64,000 nucleotides of DNA, taken from positions 1 through 64,000 of the forward strand of contig JAIBCC010000020.1 in assembly GCA_019694395.1 (NCBI GenBank), given 5' to 3'. Positions 53,825 to 64,000 of this stretch are shown here, piece after piece (the stretch's first letter is position 1; each line of letters begins with the position of its first letter). The position numbers and the translations under genes are program-made. The DNA is from Pyrinomonadaceae bacterium. Lineage in GTDB: Bacteria > Acidobacteriota > Blastocatellia > Pyrinomonadales > Pyrinomonadaceae. The notes below the pieces were generated by a model, which was not told the DNA's origin, made no database searches, and saw only the letters and a list, made by a program, of their open reading frames with translations.

Positions 53825-53997
53825 GAAAGTCATTCCGTTGGATAGTCAATCAAACTTCTGTTATTCTCAATCCGTATAAAACAAAAAAATGAGCAAAAGT
53901 TTTCAGGTTAAACGCATCCAAACATTTACCTTTTTACTTTTGCCTTTTCAACGCTTTCCCCGCCAATTTGAAAATAATTTTAGGAGACAATTTTAAT

Positions 53998-56190
53998 ATG
54001 CGTCGCAGTATTTTGACCTGTTTTTTGTTGTCTGCACTGATGACACCGATTTTTCCATTTACTAATAATCAAGCAGACGAAAAAATTTTTATGAAAGATG
54101 TAACTGAACCAAATCCATTGACTGCCGTTTGGACGGGAAATTATGGAGGCTTTCCGCCTTTTGACAAAGTTAAGATCGAGTATTTTGAGCCGGCGATTGA
54201 ATCCGCGATGGCGGAAAATCTGGCGGAAATTGACAAAATTGCCAATGATTCAGCCGCACCGAATTTTGAAAACACGATTGCAGCGATGGAGCGCACCGGC
54301 GAAACTCTGAACCGCGTTTCGACGATTTATTTTATCTGGCAAAGCAATATGAATAATCCCGAATTTGCCAAAGTTTCGCGCAAAATGGGACCGAAATTTG
54401 CCGAATTGGGCGATAAAATTTCGCAGAACGAAAAACTTTTCAAGCGTATTGAAGCCGTTTATCAAGTCCGCAACAAATCGAAATTAACGCCTGAACAAAA
54501 GCGACTCGTCGAAGATTATTACACTAATTTTGTTCGCGGCGGCGCAAAACTCGGCGAAAAGGAAAAAACGAGGCTTGGAGAAATCAATCAAAAACTGGCT
54601 ACGCTTTTCAATCAATTCAGCCAAAATTTATTAGCGGACGAAAGCAAATTTTTAGTTTTGGAAAGCGAATCCGATTTGAAAGGTTTACCACAATCATTGG
54701 TTGATGCCGCCGCCGCTCAAGCGACTGCACGTAAAGCCAACGGCAAATGGATCGTTGTTAATACTCGTTCTTCGGTTGATCCGTTTTTGACTTATTCCGA
54801 ACGGCGGGATTTGCGCGAAAAGGTTTGGAAAATGTTCATCAATCGTGGCGACAACGGCGATGAACACGACAATAATGCGATCATTCCCGAAATTCTCCAA
54901 CTGCGGGCAGAACGCGCTAAACTGCTCGGCTATCCGACACATGCTCATTTTCGTCTGGAGGTAGCAATGGCGAAAACTCCTGAAAATGCGATGAAATTGA
55001 TGATGGGAGTCTGGAAACCCGCCGTTGCCCGCGTTCACGAAGAAGTTGCCGATATGCAATCACTTGCCAATAAAGAAGGAGCGGGAATCACGATTGAACC
55101 CTGGGATTATAAATTTTATATGGAAAAAGTTCGCAAGGCGAAATATGATTTAGACCAAAACGAAATCAAACCTTATTTGCAGCTCGACAAACTGCGCGAA
55201 GGAATGTTTTATGTCGCAGGTGAACTTTTTGATTTCAAATTTACTCCGGTGACAGGCGTTCCGACCTATCATCCTGACGTAAAAGTTTGGGAAGTCACCA
55301 ACCGCAAAACCGGCAAACATATCGGTTTGTGGTATTTTGATCCTTACGCCCGCGAAGGCAAACGCTCCGGTGCGTGGATGAATGCCTATCGCAATCAGCA
55401 AAGAATGAACGGCGAAGTGACGACCATCGTTTCCAACAACGCCAACTTTGTGAAAGGAAAGCCCGGCGAACCGCTTTTGATTTCGTGGGATGATGCGACA
55501 ACACTTTTCCACGAATTCGGACACGCACTGCACGGTTTGAATTCAAACGTCACTTATCCGACTCTTTCGGGAACAAATGTCGCCCGCGATTATGTCGAAT
55601 TTCCTTCGCAACTGCTCGAACATTGGCTTTCTACACCCGAAGTTCTCAATAAATACGCAGTTCATTACCAAACCGGAAAACCGATTCCGCAGGAATTAGT
55701 GGATAAGATCAACAAATCTTCCAAATTTAATCAAGGATTTGCAACGGTTGAGTATTTGGCAAGTGCTCTGGTTGATATGAAATTGCATCTGGCTGGTAAC
55801 ACAAAAATTGATGCCGATAAATTTGAACGCGACACTTTGGCGGAACTCGGAATGCCGAAAGAATTGGTTATGCGTCACCGCACGCCGCAATTTGGTCACG
55901 TTTTCCAAAGTGATGGTTACTCGGCAGGTTATTACAGCTATTTGTGGTCGGATGTCATTACAGCTGATGCTTTCGGCGCATTTACCGAAGCAGGCGGACC
56001 ATACGATAAAGCGGTTGCCGCCCGTTTGGTCAAATACATTTTCTCGGTTGGAGACACGATTGATCCAGCAGAAGGTTATCGAAAGTTTCGCGGACGCGAT
56101 CCGAAAGTCGAGGCTCTGATGATCAAACGCGGCTTTGCGCCTGAACCGGTTGCCAAAGGAAAAAGTAAAAAGGCAAAAGGTAAAAAGTAA
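53998..56190 (+). CDS. M3-family peptidyl-dipeptidase (Dcp-like), exported
   Basis: This 730-aa zinc peptidase has a signal peptide (MRRSILTCFLLSALMTPIFP) and the M3 catalytic HEFGHALHG motif starting at residue 505 with the third ligand Glu in the following helix (YVEFPSQLLEHW). It also has the upstream family segments WFDPYARE and FKFTPVTGVPTYHPDVKVWEV. Dcp enzymes remove C-terminal dipeptides from oligopeptides. GGAG lies about 13 nt before the ATG at 53998. The C-terminus ends in a Lys/Gly-rich KGKSKKAKGKK tail read from an intergenic repeat, absent from ordinary M3 enzymes and probably dispensable. Confidence 0.92.
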   Translation: MRRSILTCFLLSALMTPIFPFTNNQADEKIFMKDVTEPNPLTAVWTGNYGGFPPFDKVKIEYFEPAIESAMAENLAEIDKIANDSAAPNFENTIAAMERTGETLNRVSTIYFIWQSNMNNPEFAKVSRKMGPKFAELGDKISQNEKLFKRIEAVYQVRNKSKLTPEQKRLVEDYYTNFVRGGAKLGEKEKTRLGEINQKLATLFNQFSQNLLADESKFLVLESESDLKGLPQSLVDAAAAQATARKANGKWIVVNTRSSVDPFLTYSERRDLREKVWKMFINRGDNGDEHDNNAIIPEILQLRAERAKLLGYPTHAHFRLEVAMAKTPENAMKLMMGVWKPAVARVHEEVADMQSLANKEGAGITIEPWDYKFYMEKVRKAKYDLDQNEIKPYLQLDKLREGMFYVAGELFDFKFTPVTGVPTYHPDVKVWEVTNRKTGKHIGLWYFDPYAREGKRSGAWMNAYRNQQRMNGEVTTIVSNNANFVKGKPGEPLLISWDDATTLFHEFGHALHGLNSNVTYPTLSGTNVARDYVEFPSQLLEHWLSTPEVLNKYAVHYQTGKPIPQELVDKINKSSKFNQGFATVEYLASALVDMKLHLAGNTKIDADKFERDTLAELGMPKELVMRHRTPQFGHVFQSDGYSAGYYSYLWSDVITADAFGAFTEAGGPYDKAVAARLVKYIFSVGDTIDPAEGYRKFRGRDPKVEALMIKRGFAPEPVAKGKSKKAKGKK

Positions 56191-56301
56191 TCAAAATCAG
56201 ATTATTTTGAGACGATTAAACAAATAAGTGGAGAATAGAAAGTTTTCGGACTTTGTTCTCCATTTTATTGTATTTTTGATAAACATTATTTGGTTTAAGA
56301 A

Positions 56302-56970
56302 TTACGAGAAAAGGTATGATTGCAAAAAGAATCCGTAATTTTCCGCATTGACGGTAGAAGTGCCGTTTCGTTTGCAGTATTCTACCCCTTGCCATCCATA
56401 GCAGCTTGGCGCATCAACATCTTCCGTGGCTCCTGCCCCATGTGATAATTCATGAAGAAAAGTTTCTACCTGGCTTTGCTTGTCGTTTAATTTACCGCTC
56501 AATTCAAAAAAACCTTTGTAAAAGTGCATCGGTGCGCTGCCTTTTTGTCCGTAGCTGAGTAACCGCGCTTCATAAGCGTTGATAGTTCTGCCTGCATACA
56601 TCATAGTTCCCTGAGTGCGTGCCTGAACTGCTACTTGCTTTTTATCACCCGCAAATTTGGCTCGATGGAATCCGATTACAGTGCTCATATCGGCGTTAGT
56701 ATTTCCTTGATCGCCGCCCTTAATAATATGATAAGTGTCGGAATCTATCATCAGTCTCATCGAACTGACTGTTTTCATGATCAGATGTGTTCCTGCTTCA
56801 TGTCCGCCCGCGACATTTCGGAGATCAAAATACTTATGAGCGCGTCTGATGAACTCTCTGTAATCACTAAATGCTTCATCCTGAGCTTTGTGAATACAAT
56901 ATTTTGAAGCATTGATGATAATTTCCATTCTCTGCTTTTCCTGTGCGCTGAATCCTTGAAATCTAGGCAT
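56302..56970 (-). CDS. Aspzincin (M35-like) metallopeptidase
   Basis: This 222-aa protein has HELSH at 173-177 followed by an ATEDVDAPSCYG segment (181-192) and VNAENYGFFLQ (207-217). That order is the M35/lysine-specific endopeptidase layout, HExxH then GTxDxxYG then NAxxY, with third ligand Asp184 or Asp186. There is no signal peptide. Cys190 and Cys199 could bridge. Signal-less M35 domains are known as toxin tips in bacterial polymorphic toxins, so a secreted effector is possible. It diverges from another zincin gene across a palindromic operator-like region. The N-terminal half is not recognised beyond its M35-like context. Confidence 0.75.
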   Translation of the reverse strand: MPRFQGFSAQEKQRMEIIINASKYCIHKAQDEAFSDYREFIRRAHKYFDLRNVAGGHEAGTHLIMKTVSSMRLMIDSDTYHIIKGGDQGNTNADMSTVIGFHRAKFAGDKKQVAVQARTQGTMMYAGRTINAYEARLLSYGQKGSAPMHFYKGFFELSGKLNDKQSQVETFLHELSHGAGATEDVDAPSCYGWQGVEYCKRNGTSTVNAENYGFFLQSYLFS

Positions 56971-57287
56971 ATTATTCTGTTCTCCTCTTAATCTTTATTA
57001 CTTTGGACGATTAAAATTATTGTCGTAACCACTTATCGCCGCTTGATGATTTATTTATACCAAGACACTGAAGAAAACGCTTGAGCAGGATTGCTCATTT
57101 TCAATGAGAAAAATTACTCATTTTCAGATGAGTAAAATTACTCATCTTTAAGCCGGGTCAGTTTTAATAACTTCTGTCAGATTTCCGGTTTATATTTATT
57201 ACTTTTGTAACTTTTTTAACTAAATTCGGATAAAATGAAAAGCTTTACAAAAACCAATATTATTGAGATAGATGTTGGGAAAAGAGT
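56971..57287. promoter_or_regulatory. 317-nt divergent control region between two zincin genes
   Basis: This AT-rich region separates divergently transcribed genes at 56302-56970 and 57288-57890. It contains no credible gene, but holds a tandem palindromic repeat at 57094-57145 (listed separately). A GATAAAAT string near 57231-57238 could be a -10 for the plus-strand gene, with low confidence. Confidence 0.5.
57094..57145. promoter_or_regulatory. Tandem palindromic operator-like sites
   Basis: Two direct copies of a 23-24 nt unit, CTCATTTTCA(G)ATGAG plus AAAATTA, at 57094-57116 and 57117-57140 are followed by a third CTCATC. Each unit is itself an inverted repeat, and ATGAGTAA-AA-TTACTCAT at 57128-57145 is a perfect 18-bp palindrome. 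Half-site spacing is 23-24 nt, about two helical turns. This looks like a cooperative binding site for a dimeric regulator controlling both genes. Confidence 0.65.
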
Positions 57288-57890
57288 ATGCGAAGCGTAA
57301 ATCATAAAACAAGTCCGAAAGTTATTGACGGTTTAGTCCAGAAAAAAAATAATTGGTCTGCGACTGCCGATTATTACAATACTGAGCAAACGCTTCCGGT
57401 AATTGACCGCCAAAGACCGGGCAAAGGATACCGTCACCTTCTGAAACAAAAAGACATTTATGATTTCATTTCAATTTTGCCCGACTGGAATGAATTGTCG
57501 ATTGGATTGAATGCAATTGTGCTTGCTCCCGGCAGTTGGGATGCGTGGGGGTATCATAGTCGTGGCGTAATAGAGGTTTGTGCGTGGGAAGTAAATATCT
57601 GGACGGAAATATCGGAAGAAGGTTACAAAGCTGAACTTCACATTCTTGAAAAACTAAATGTGCCTTGCGAACCGAGCGAAAACGGGGTGCTTTGCAAATT
57701 TACTGAAGATACGGCAAAAGCGCATCAATTGCTGGCAACACTTCTTCATGAATTGGGACACCATCACGACCGTATGACGACAAAAACTAAACTTCACTCA
57801 TCTCGCGGCGAAACCTATGCTGAAGAATATGCAAAGGCTTATTCTGAACGTATTTGGATAGATTATCAGAAGATATTTGGTGTCTTTTAG
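57288..57890 (+). CDS. Putative zinc metallopeptidase (HELGH)
   Basis: This 200-aa protein has TLLHELGHHHDR with zinc motif H154-E155-xx-H158, followed by a Glu-rich helix GETYAEEYAKAYSE (E179/E180) that could give a gluzincin-like third ligand. There is no signal peptide. The N-terminal part has an aromatic-rich stretch (PGSWDAWGYH, then EVCAWEVNIW) that I do not recognise. The layout suggests a small stand-alone zincin. It lies 78 nt upstream of a 136-aa protein on the same strand and diverges from the M35-like gene. A toxin, processing or stress-protease role cannot be separated from the sequence. Confidence 0.65.
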   Translation: MRSVNHKTSPKVIDGLVQKKNNWSATADYYNTEQTLPVIDRQRPGKGYRHLLKQKDIYDFISILPDWNELSIGLNAIVLAPGSWDAWGYHSRGVIEVCAWEVNIWTEISEEGYKAELHILEKLNVPCEPSENGVLCKFTEDTAKAHQLLATLLHELGHHHDRMTTKTKLHSSRGETYAEEYAKAYSERIWIDYQKIFGVF

Positions 57891-57968
57891 CGAATAATCT
57901 GATGAACTCAAAAATAACATTTGAGATACTTTTAACGAGTCCCAAATCACATAACTTTGGTAAGTTTT

Positions 57969-58379
57969 ATGGATATACCTGAAGCCAAATTTCGGCAGAA
58001 AAATGTTCAACAGCAAAACGCTGTTACAAAAGAATCTATCCGCCGAGAAGCCGAATTCTATAAGACTAACGGGATTCCAAAAGCGTTGCGTTTATATGGA
58101 GAAATGCAAGGTATTGACTGGAATCATTCGATAATTCTTAATTTAGAAATTGATTTTCTGGGTATGCCTTCGTTATGGGGAATGTTTTTAACTCAGCAAA
58201 AAGAATTTATTGAATTTGAAATTGAAACTGACCAGCAACACTCAAAGATAATCGAAATTGAAACTTGGAAAAATGTAACCGGCGAACAAAATTTTTCCTA
58301 TCACAATCGAGGAATTGGCGTGGGATTCGGTGCTTTAGCACTTGAAGTTTGGCAGGAACTAGAAAATAAAAATAAATGA
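57969..58379 (+). CDS. Hypothetical protein downstream of zincin gene
   Basis: This 136-aa soluble protein has no signal peptide or membrane segment. It starts MDIPEAKFRQKNVQQQNAVT and has a charged helix (KESIRREAEFYKTNG) and a beta-rich half with IEFEIETDQQHSKIIEIETW. It is not a family I recognise. Its small size, acidic composition and place just after a metallopeptidase gene would fit a cognate inhibitor or immunity protein, which is speculation. The ATG at 57969 is used; the longer frame starts at a TTG. A bidirectional hairpin starts at its stop codon. Confidence 0.6.
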   Translation: MDIPEAKFRQKNVQQQNAVTKESIRREAEFYKTNGIPKALRLYGEMQGIDWNHSIILNLEIDFLGMPSLWGMFLTQQKEFIEFEIETDQQHSKIIEIETWKNVTGEQNFSYHNRGIGVGFGALALEVWQELENKNK

Positions 58380-58413
58380 CTGTCTCAAAAAGAAGCATCT
58401 TTTGAAACAGTCA
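58377..58413. terminator. Bidirectional hairpin between convergent genes
   Basis: TGACTGTCTCAAAA (58377-58390) pairs with TTTTGAAACAGTCA (58400-58413): 13 of 14 pairs with one internal mismatch and a 9-nt loop. On the minus strand it is followed by a T-rich tract, so it most likely ends icd transcription; it also overlaps the stop of the 136-aa gene. Confidence 0.7.
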
Positions 58414-58451
58414 AGATCATTAAAACAAATACAGTTTAGCTTCCCGTTTTC

Positions 58452-60893
<2,442 letters not shown>

Positions 60894-61325
60894 ATGAAAA
60901 AAGGCGATTTACAGGACTTTAAGATTAACGTGAAATTAAAGCTCGCAGCACTATGGGCATCGGTTACTTTTTGCTATATCTACGGCGACTATTTTGAATT
61001 ATATGTTCCGAAAAAGGTTGAAAGTTTGATAAATGGAAATAGTATGCTGGACAATCCAAACAAACTTTTTATTGCGGCATTTCTACTGCTGATTCCTTCA
61101 ATCATGATTTGTTTATCCATTCTCCTGAAACCCTTCATCAACAGAATTCTGAATATTTCCTTCGGCTTGTTTTTTACACTTTTTGTCGGATTGGTCGGCA
61201 TTAGTTCGTTTTCGGAGTGGCGGACTTTTTACGTTTTCTATGCGGGCGTGGAAATTGTTTTGACGCTGATGATCGTTTGGTTTGCGTGGCATTGGGAGAG
61301 AGTTGAGAAGGAGGAAAATCAATGA
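60894..61325 (+). CDS. DUF6326-family membrane protein
   Basis: This 143-aa protein has four predicted helices and the LKLAALWASVTFCYIYGDYFELY opening of DUF6326 proteins. Function is unknown. The stop codon overlaps the next gene's ATG as ATGA, so they are translated together. It diverges from icd. Confidence 0.75.
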   Translation: MKKGDLQDFKINVKLKLAALWASVTFCYIYGDYFELYVPKKVESLINGNSMLDNPNKLFIAAFLLLIPSIMICLSILLKPFINRILNISFGLFFTLFVGLVGISSFSEWRTFYVFYAGVEIVLTLMIVWFAWHWERVEKEENQ

Positions 61326-62026
61326 AGTTCGGAGTCAATAAGAATACAGCAAGATTGGCAGGTTTTTTGTATCTGATAGTTGTTGTGACCGGAATTTTCA
61401 GCCTCGCTTACGTTCCTTCAAAATTGATCGTTTGGAGTGATCCCGCTAAAACCGTTCAGCAAATTACAGCTTCCGAATCACTTTTTCGGCTGAGTTTGGT
61501 CAGTAGTGCGATTTGTTATGTCGCCTTTCTTCTTCTGCCGTTTGTTTTGTATAAATTGCTGAATTCCATCAACGAAATCGCGGCGAAACTAATGATAATT
61601 TTAGCGGCAGTCAGCGTGCCGATCTCGATGCTCAATCTGCAAAACAAATACGCTGTTTTGACTTTGTTAAACGGGAAAAATTACTTGAGCATTTTCAGCG
61701 AGCAACAGCTTCAAATTCAAATAATGCAACTTTTGGAAAACTACGATAACGGCATTTTGATACTGCAAATTTTCTGGGGATTGTGGCTTTTTCCGTTCGG
61801 TTATTTGGTTTATAAATCTGGCTTTTTACCGAGAATTTTAGGGATTCTTTTAATGCTCGGCTGCTGCGGTTATCTGATTAGTTTTGCCGGAAATACATTG
61901 ATGCAGAATTACGGTGAAACATTAATTTCGCGTTTTGACACAATGCCCGCAACGTTCGGCGAAATTGGAAGCTGTTTGTGGCTTTTAATTCGCGGAATCA
62001 ACGAAAAAGCCGTTTTGAAAGATTAA
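61322..62026 (+). CDS. DUF4386-family membrane protein
   Basis: This 234-aa protein has six predicted membrane helices and the DUF4386 pattern: NTARLAGFLYLIVVVTGIFSLAYVP at the N-terminus, and IFWGLWLFPFGYLVYKSGFLPRILGILLMLGC at the fifth-sixth helices. Function is unknown, but DUF4386 genes often sit beside other small membrane genes. It overlaps the DUF6326 gene by 4 nt. Confidence 0.85.
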   Translation: MKFGVNKNTARLAGFLYLIVVVTGIFSLAYVPSKLIVWSDPAKTVQQITASESLFRLSLVSSAICYVAFLLLPFVLYKLLNSINEIAAKLMIILAAVSVPISMLNLQNKYAVLTLLNGKNYLSIFSEQQLQIQIMQLLENYDNGILILQIFWGLWLFPFGYLVYKSGFLPRILGILLMLGCCGYLISFAGNTLMQNYGETLISRFDTMPATFGEIGSCLWLLIRGINEKAVLKD

Positions 62027-62160
62027 AATTGATAAGTTTCTCCAATGACCGCTTTAAAGATTCTCAAAATATAACCGCGCGGAATAAACATAATTTCATA
62101 AAAAGTAAAAATAAAGTCTCAGTTTCTTCCCCTCAAATACCGAAACTCTTGTAATTAAGC

Positions 62161-62166
62161 TAAAAT
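62161..62166 (+). promoter_or_regulatory. Putative -10 box before the P-type ATPase gene
   Basis: A TAAAAT box preceded by AAGC, 33 nt upstream of the ATPase ATG. No convincing -35. It matches the GCTAAAAT string found before other genes in this window. Confidence 0.35.
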
Positions 62167-62199
62167 AAAAATATAAGGTTTAGAGCGAGGCGAAAAAAA

Positions 62200-64000
62200 A
62201 TGGATGCCTACAATCAACCAATTTCTGATGTTCTCAAATTCTTAGAATCTTCCCCCGAAGGTCTGACTCACGCCCAAATTACGGAAAAACTCGAACAATT
62301 CGGACTCAATGAGTTGCAGGAAAAAAAGAAAAATCCGCCTTGGATGATTTTCCTTTTGCAATTTAAGGATTTTATGATCCTCGTCCTAGCCGCTGCCGCG
62401 ATTATCTCAGGTGTGATTGGCGATACGACTGACACGATCATCATTTTTATCATCATAATTTTGAATGCGATTGTCGGATTCGTTCAGGAATACCGCGCCG
62501 AAAAAGCTCTGGACGCGCTCAAAAAAATGACCGTTACGCAGACTCACGTCATCAGAGATGGAAAATCGCAGATAATTTCTTCCACAGAATTGGTGCCGGG
62601 CGATCTGGTCGTGATGGAAGCGGGAAATGTTGTTCCGGCGGATATTCGGCTTTTGGAAGTCCACGCATTTCGGATTGATGAGTCTTCGCTGACGGGCGAA
62701 TCCGTTCCGGTTGATAAAATCAGCGGTGAATTGAGCGAAAAAGATATTGTGCTCGGCGACCGTTTGAATATGATTTTTAAGGGAACTCTGGTCACCAACG
62801 GACGCGCAAAAGGTGTTGTAACAGCAACCGGGATGAATACCGAATTAGGGAAAATCGCCGGAATGCTTCAGGAAGACGAAGCCGCCACGCCTTTGCAGCA
62901 GCGAATGACCAAGTTCGGCAAAAATCTCTCTTACATTATTTTGCTGATCTGCCTGATTTTGTTCGTTGTTGGGGTTCTTCGTGGCGATAATCCTTTCGAG
63001 ATGTTGTTGGTTTCGATCTCTCTGGCGGTGGCGGCAATTCCTGAAGCTTTGCCTGCACTAATTACGATTGCGTTGGCGAGAGGCGCGTCACGTTTGGCGA
63101 AAAAGAACGCACTTATCAGAAAACTTCCGGCGGTGGAAACACTCGGTTCGGTAACGTTCATTTGCAGCGATAAAACCGGCACTTTGACACAAAACAAAAT
63201 GCGCGTGGTTGAGATTTACGAGCATTCGGATGAAGAATTAGAGCGCGGCGTTTCGTTGCTCAAACTTGGAATGACTCTCAATCACGACGTAAAATTCAAC
63301 GATGCGCAAGAGCCTTTCGGCGAACCTACCGAAATCGCTTTGGTCGAAAAAGCGGTCGAAGAAATTTCGTTTGAAAAGTATCAAAATCTCTTTGAAAAAT
63401 ATCCGCGAGTCAGCGAATTACCGTTTGATTCCGACCGTAAATGTATGACGACCGTTCATCACACGGACGGAAAATTTTTGGTCATCACCAAAGGCGCGAG
63501 CGAATCAATCGCCGAAACTTTGGAAAATCAAGGGAATGCGATTCAATTAAAAAAACTCTCTGAAAAACTGGCAAAAAAAGGAATCAGAGTTTTGGCTTAC
63601 GCCGCTCAAACGCTGGAAAAATTGCCTGAACCTTTTAATTATCAAACTGTCGAGCAAAACCTGAAATTCATCGGTTTAACCGGATTGATGGATCCCGCCC
63701 GCGAAGAAGTAAAGATTGCTATCGAAGAATGCAAAACCGCCGGAATAAAACCCGTCATGATTACCGGAGATCATCCCGCCACAGCCAAAGCGATTGCCAA
63801 GGAAATCGGAATTTTAGATGAAAAAGGGTTGGTCTTAACCGGCGCGGAGCTGCGTCAACTGAGCGATGAGTCATTTTTGAATCAGGTTGAACAAACAACC
63901 GTTTACGCGCGTGTTTCGCCCGATCAAAAACTGAGAATTGTTAAAGCTCTGCAAAGGAAAGGGAACTTTGCCGCGATGACGGGCGACGGTGTGAATGATG
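62200..64000 (+). CDS. P-type cation-transporting ATPase, 3'-truncated by window edge
   Basis: The first 600 codons are visible. The protein has a cation-ATPase N-domain (residues 1-60), a first membrane pair (about 57-100), the TGES motif at 165-168, a second membrane pair with an [17 protein letters not shown] transport segment near 285-300, and the phosphorylated DKTGT at 324-328. The nucleotide-binding domain with KGASES and a TGDGVND hinge lies at the right edge. This is the P2-type layout (Ca2+, Na+/K+ or Mn2+ pumps); a PEALPA transmembrane motif favours a Ca2+-type pump. The last transmembrane block lies outside the window. Confidence 0.9.
   Translation, partial: MDAYNQPISDVLKFLESSPEGLTHAQITEKLEQFGLNELQEKKKNPPWMIFLLQFKDFMILVLAAAAIISGVIGDTTDTIIIFIIIILNAIVGFVQEYRAEKALDALKKMTVTQTHVIRDGKSQIISSTELVPGDLVVMEAGNVVPADIRLLEVHAFRIDESSLTGESVPVDKISGELSEKDIVLGDRLNMIFKGTLVTNGRAKGVVTATGMNTELGKIAGMLQEDEAATPLQQRMTKFGKNLSYIILLICLILFVVGVLRGDNPFEMLLVSISLAVAAIPEALPALITIALARGASRLAKKNALIRKLPAVETLGSVTFICSDKTGTLTQNKMRVVEIYEHSDEELERGVSLLKLGMTLNHDVKFNDAQEPFGEPTEIALVEKAVEEISFEKYQNLFEKYPRVSELPFDSDRKCMTTVHHTDGKFLVITKGASESIAETLENQGNAIQLKKLSEKLAKKGIRVLAYAAQTLEKLPEPFNYQTVEQNLKFIGLTGLMDPAREEVKIAIEECKTAGIKPVMITGDHPATAKAIAKEIGILDEKGLVLTGAELRQLSDESFLNQVEQTTVYARVSPDQKLRIVKALQRKGNFAAMTGDGVND

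Noticed and set aside
53889-53996. 35-codon frame just before the M3 peptidase ATG
   Set aside because: It is made largely of intergenic repeat sequence, has no ribosome binding site and no membrane or domain pattern.

Overview
The window reads as a chromosomal segment of a moderately low-GC, Gram-negative bacterium, most likely an Acidobacteriota member of the Blastocatellia/Pyrinomonas type. That placement is an inference from gene content: a fused E2-E1 2-oxoglutarate enzyme of the Kgd type, a bifunctional formiminotransferase-cyclodeaminase, a VWA protein of the kind common in Acidobacteria, a CHAT-TPR protein beside an ECF sigma factor, and paired LytS/LytTR systems. No rRNA, tRNA, CRISPR array, prophage or insertion sequence was found.

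Region 1 (1-15.8 kb, minus strand) is a type VI secretion (T6SS) locus. Read in transcription order it is tssK, tssL, tssM, tagJ, tssA, tssB, tssC, a strong terminator, hcp, tssE, a metzincin-like protease, tssF, tssG and the first 36 codons of tssH/clpV, which leaves the window. A near-consensus promoter lies upstream of tssK. No tssJ, vgrG or PAAR gene is visible here. Just upstream lie a CapA-family protein, a small M15-type peptidoglycan peptidase without signal peptide (possible effector) and a small exported NTF2-like protein.

Region 2 (18.2-32 kb, minus strand) starts with queD translationally coupled to a LytS/LytTR two-component pair. Next to it is an eight-gene same-strand array, in transcription order: ECF sigma factor, exported CHAT-TPR protein, single-pass anti-sigma-like protein, a PqqD domain fused to a Tat-like signal and a Cys-rich tail, three exported proteins and one large outer-membrane beta-barrel. 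It ends in a clear terminator. It looks like a self-regulated cell-surface system and is the best candidate for something undescribed.

Region 3 (32-41 kb, minus strand) is housekeeping and signalling: ribH, nusB, a CheA-like kinase without a CheW domain, kgd, and a second LytTR/LytS pair.

Region 4 (41-64 kb, mixed strands) holds a 52-aa membrane protein coupled to a TSUP permease, ftcD, a PhyH dioxygenase, a VWA protein, xerC, dinB, a PD40 lipoprotein, an M61 protease, Uma2, an MFS pump, an M3 peptidase, two divergent zincins separated by an operator-like tandem palindrome, monomeric isocitrate dehydrogenase, DUF6326/DUF4386 membrane proteins and a P-type cation ATPase cut by the right edge.

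Intergenic spaces hold several unrelated families of short-period (7-10 nt) tandem or inverted repeats. Two are about 100-bp elements with terminal inverted repeats. In several places these repeats have become part of coding sequences: a stop codon, a Lys-rich tail, a lipoprotein N-terminus and a signal peptide.
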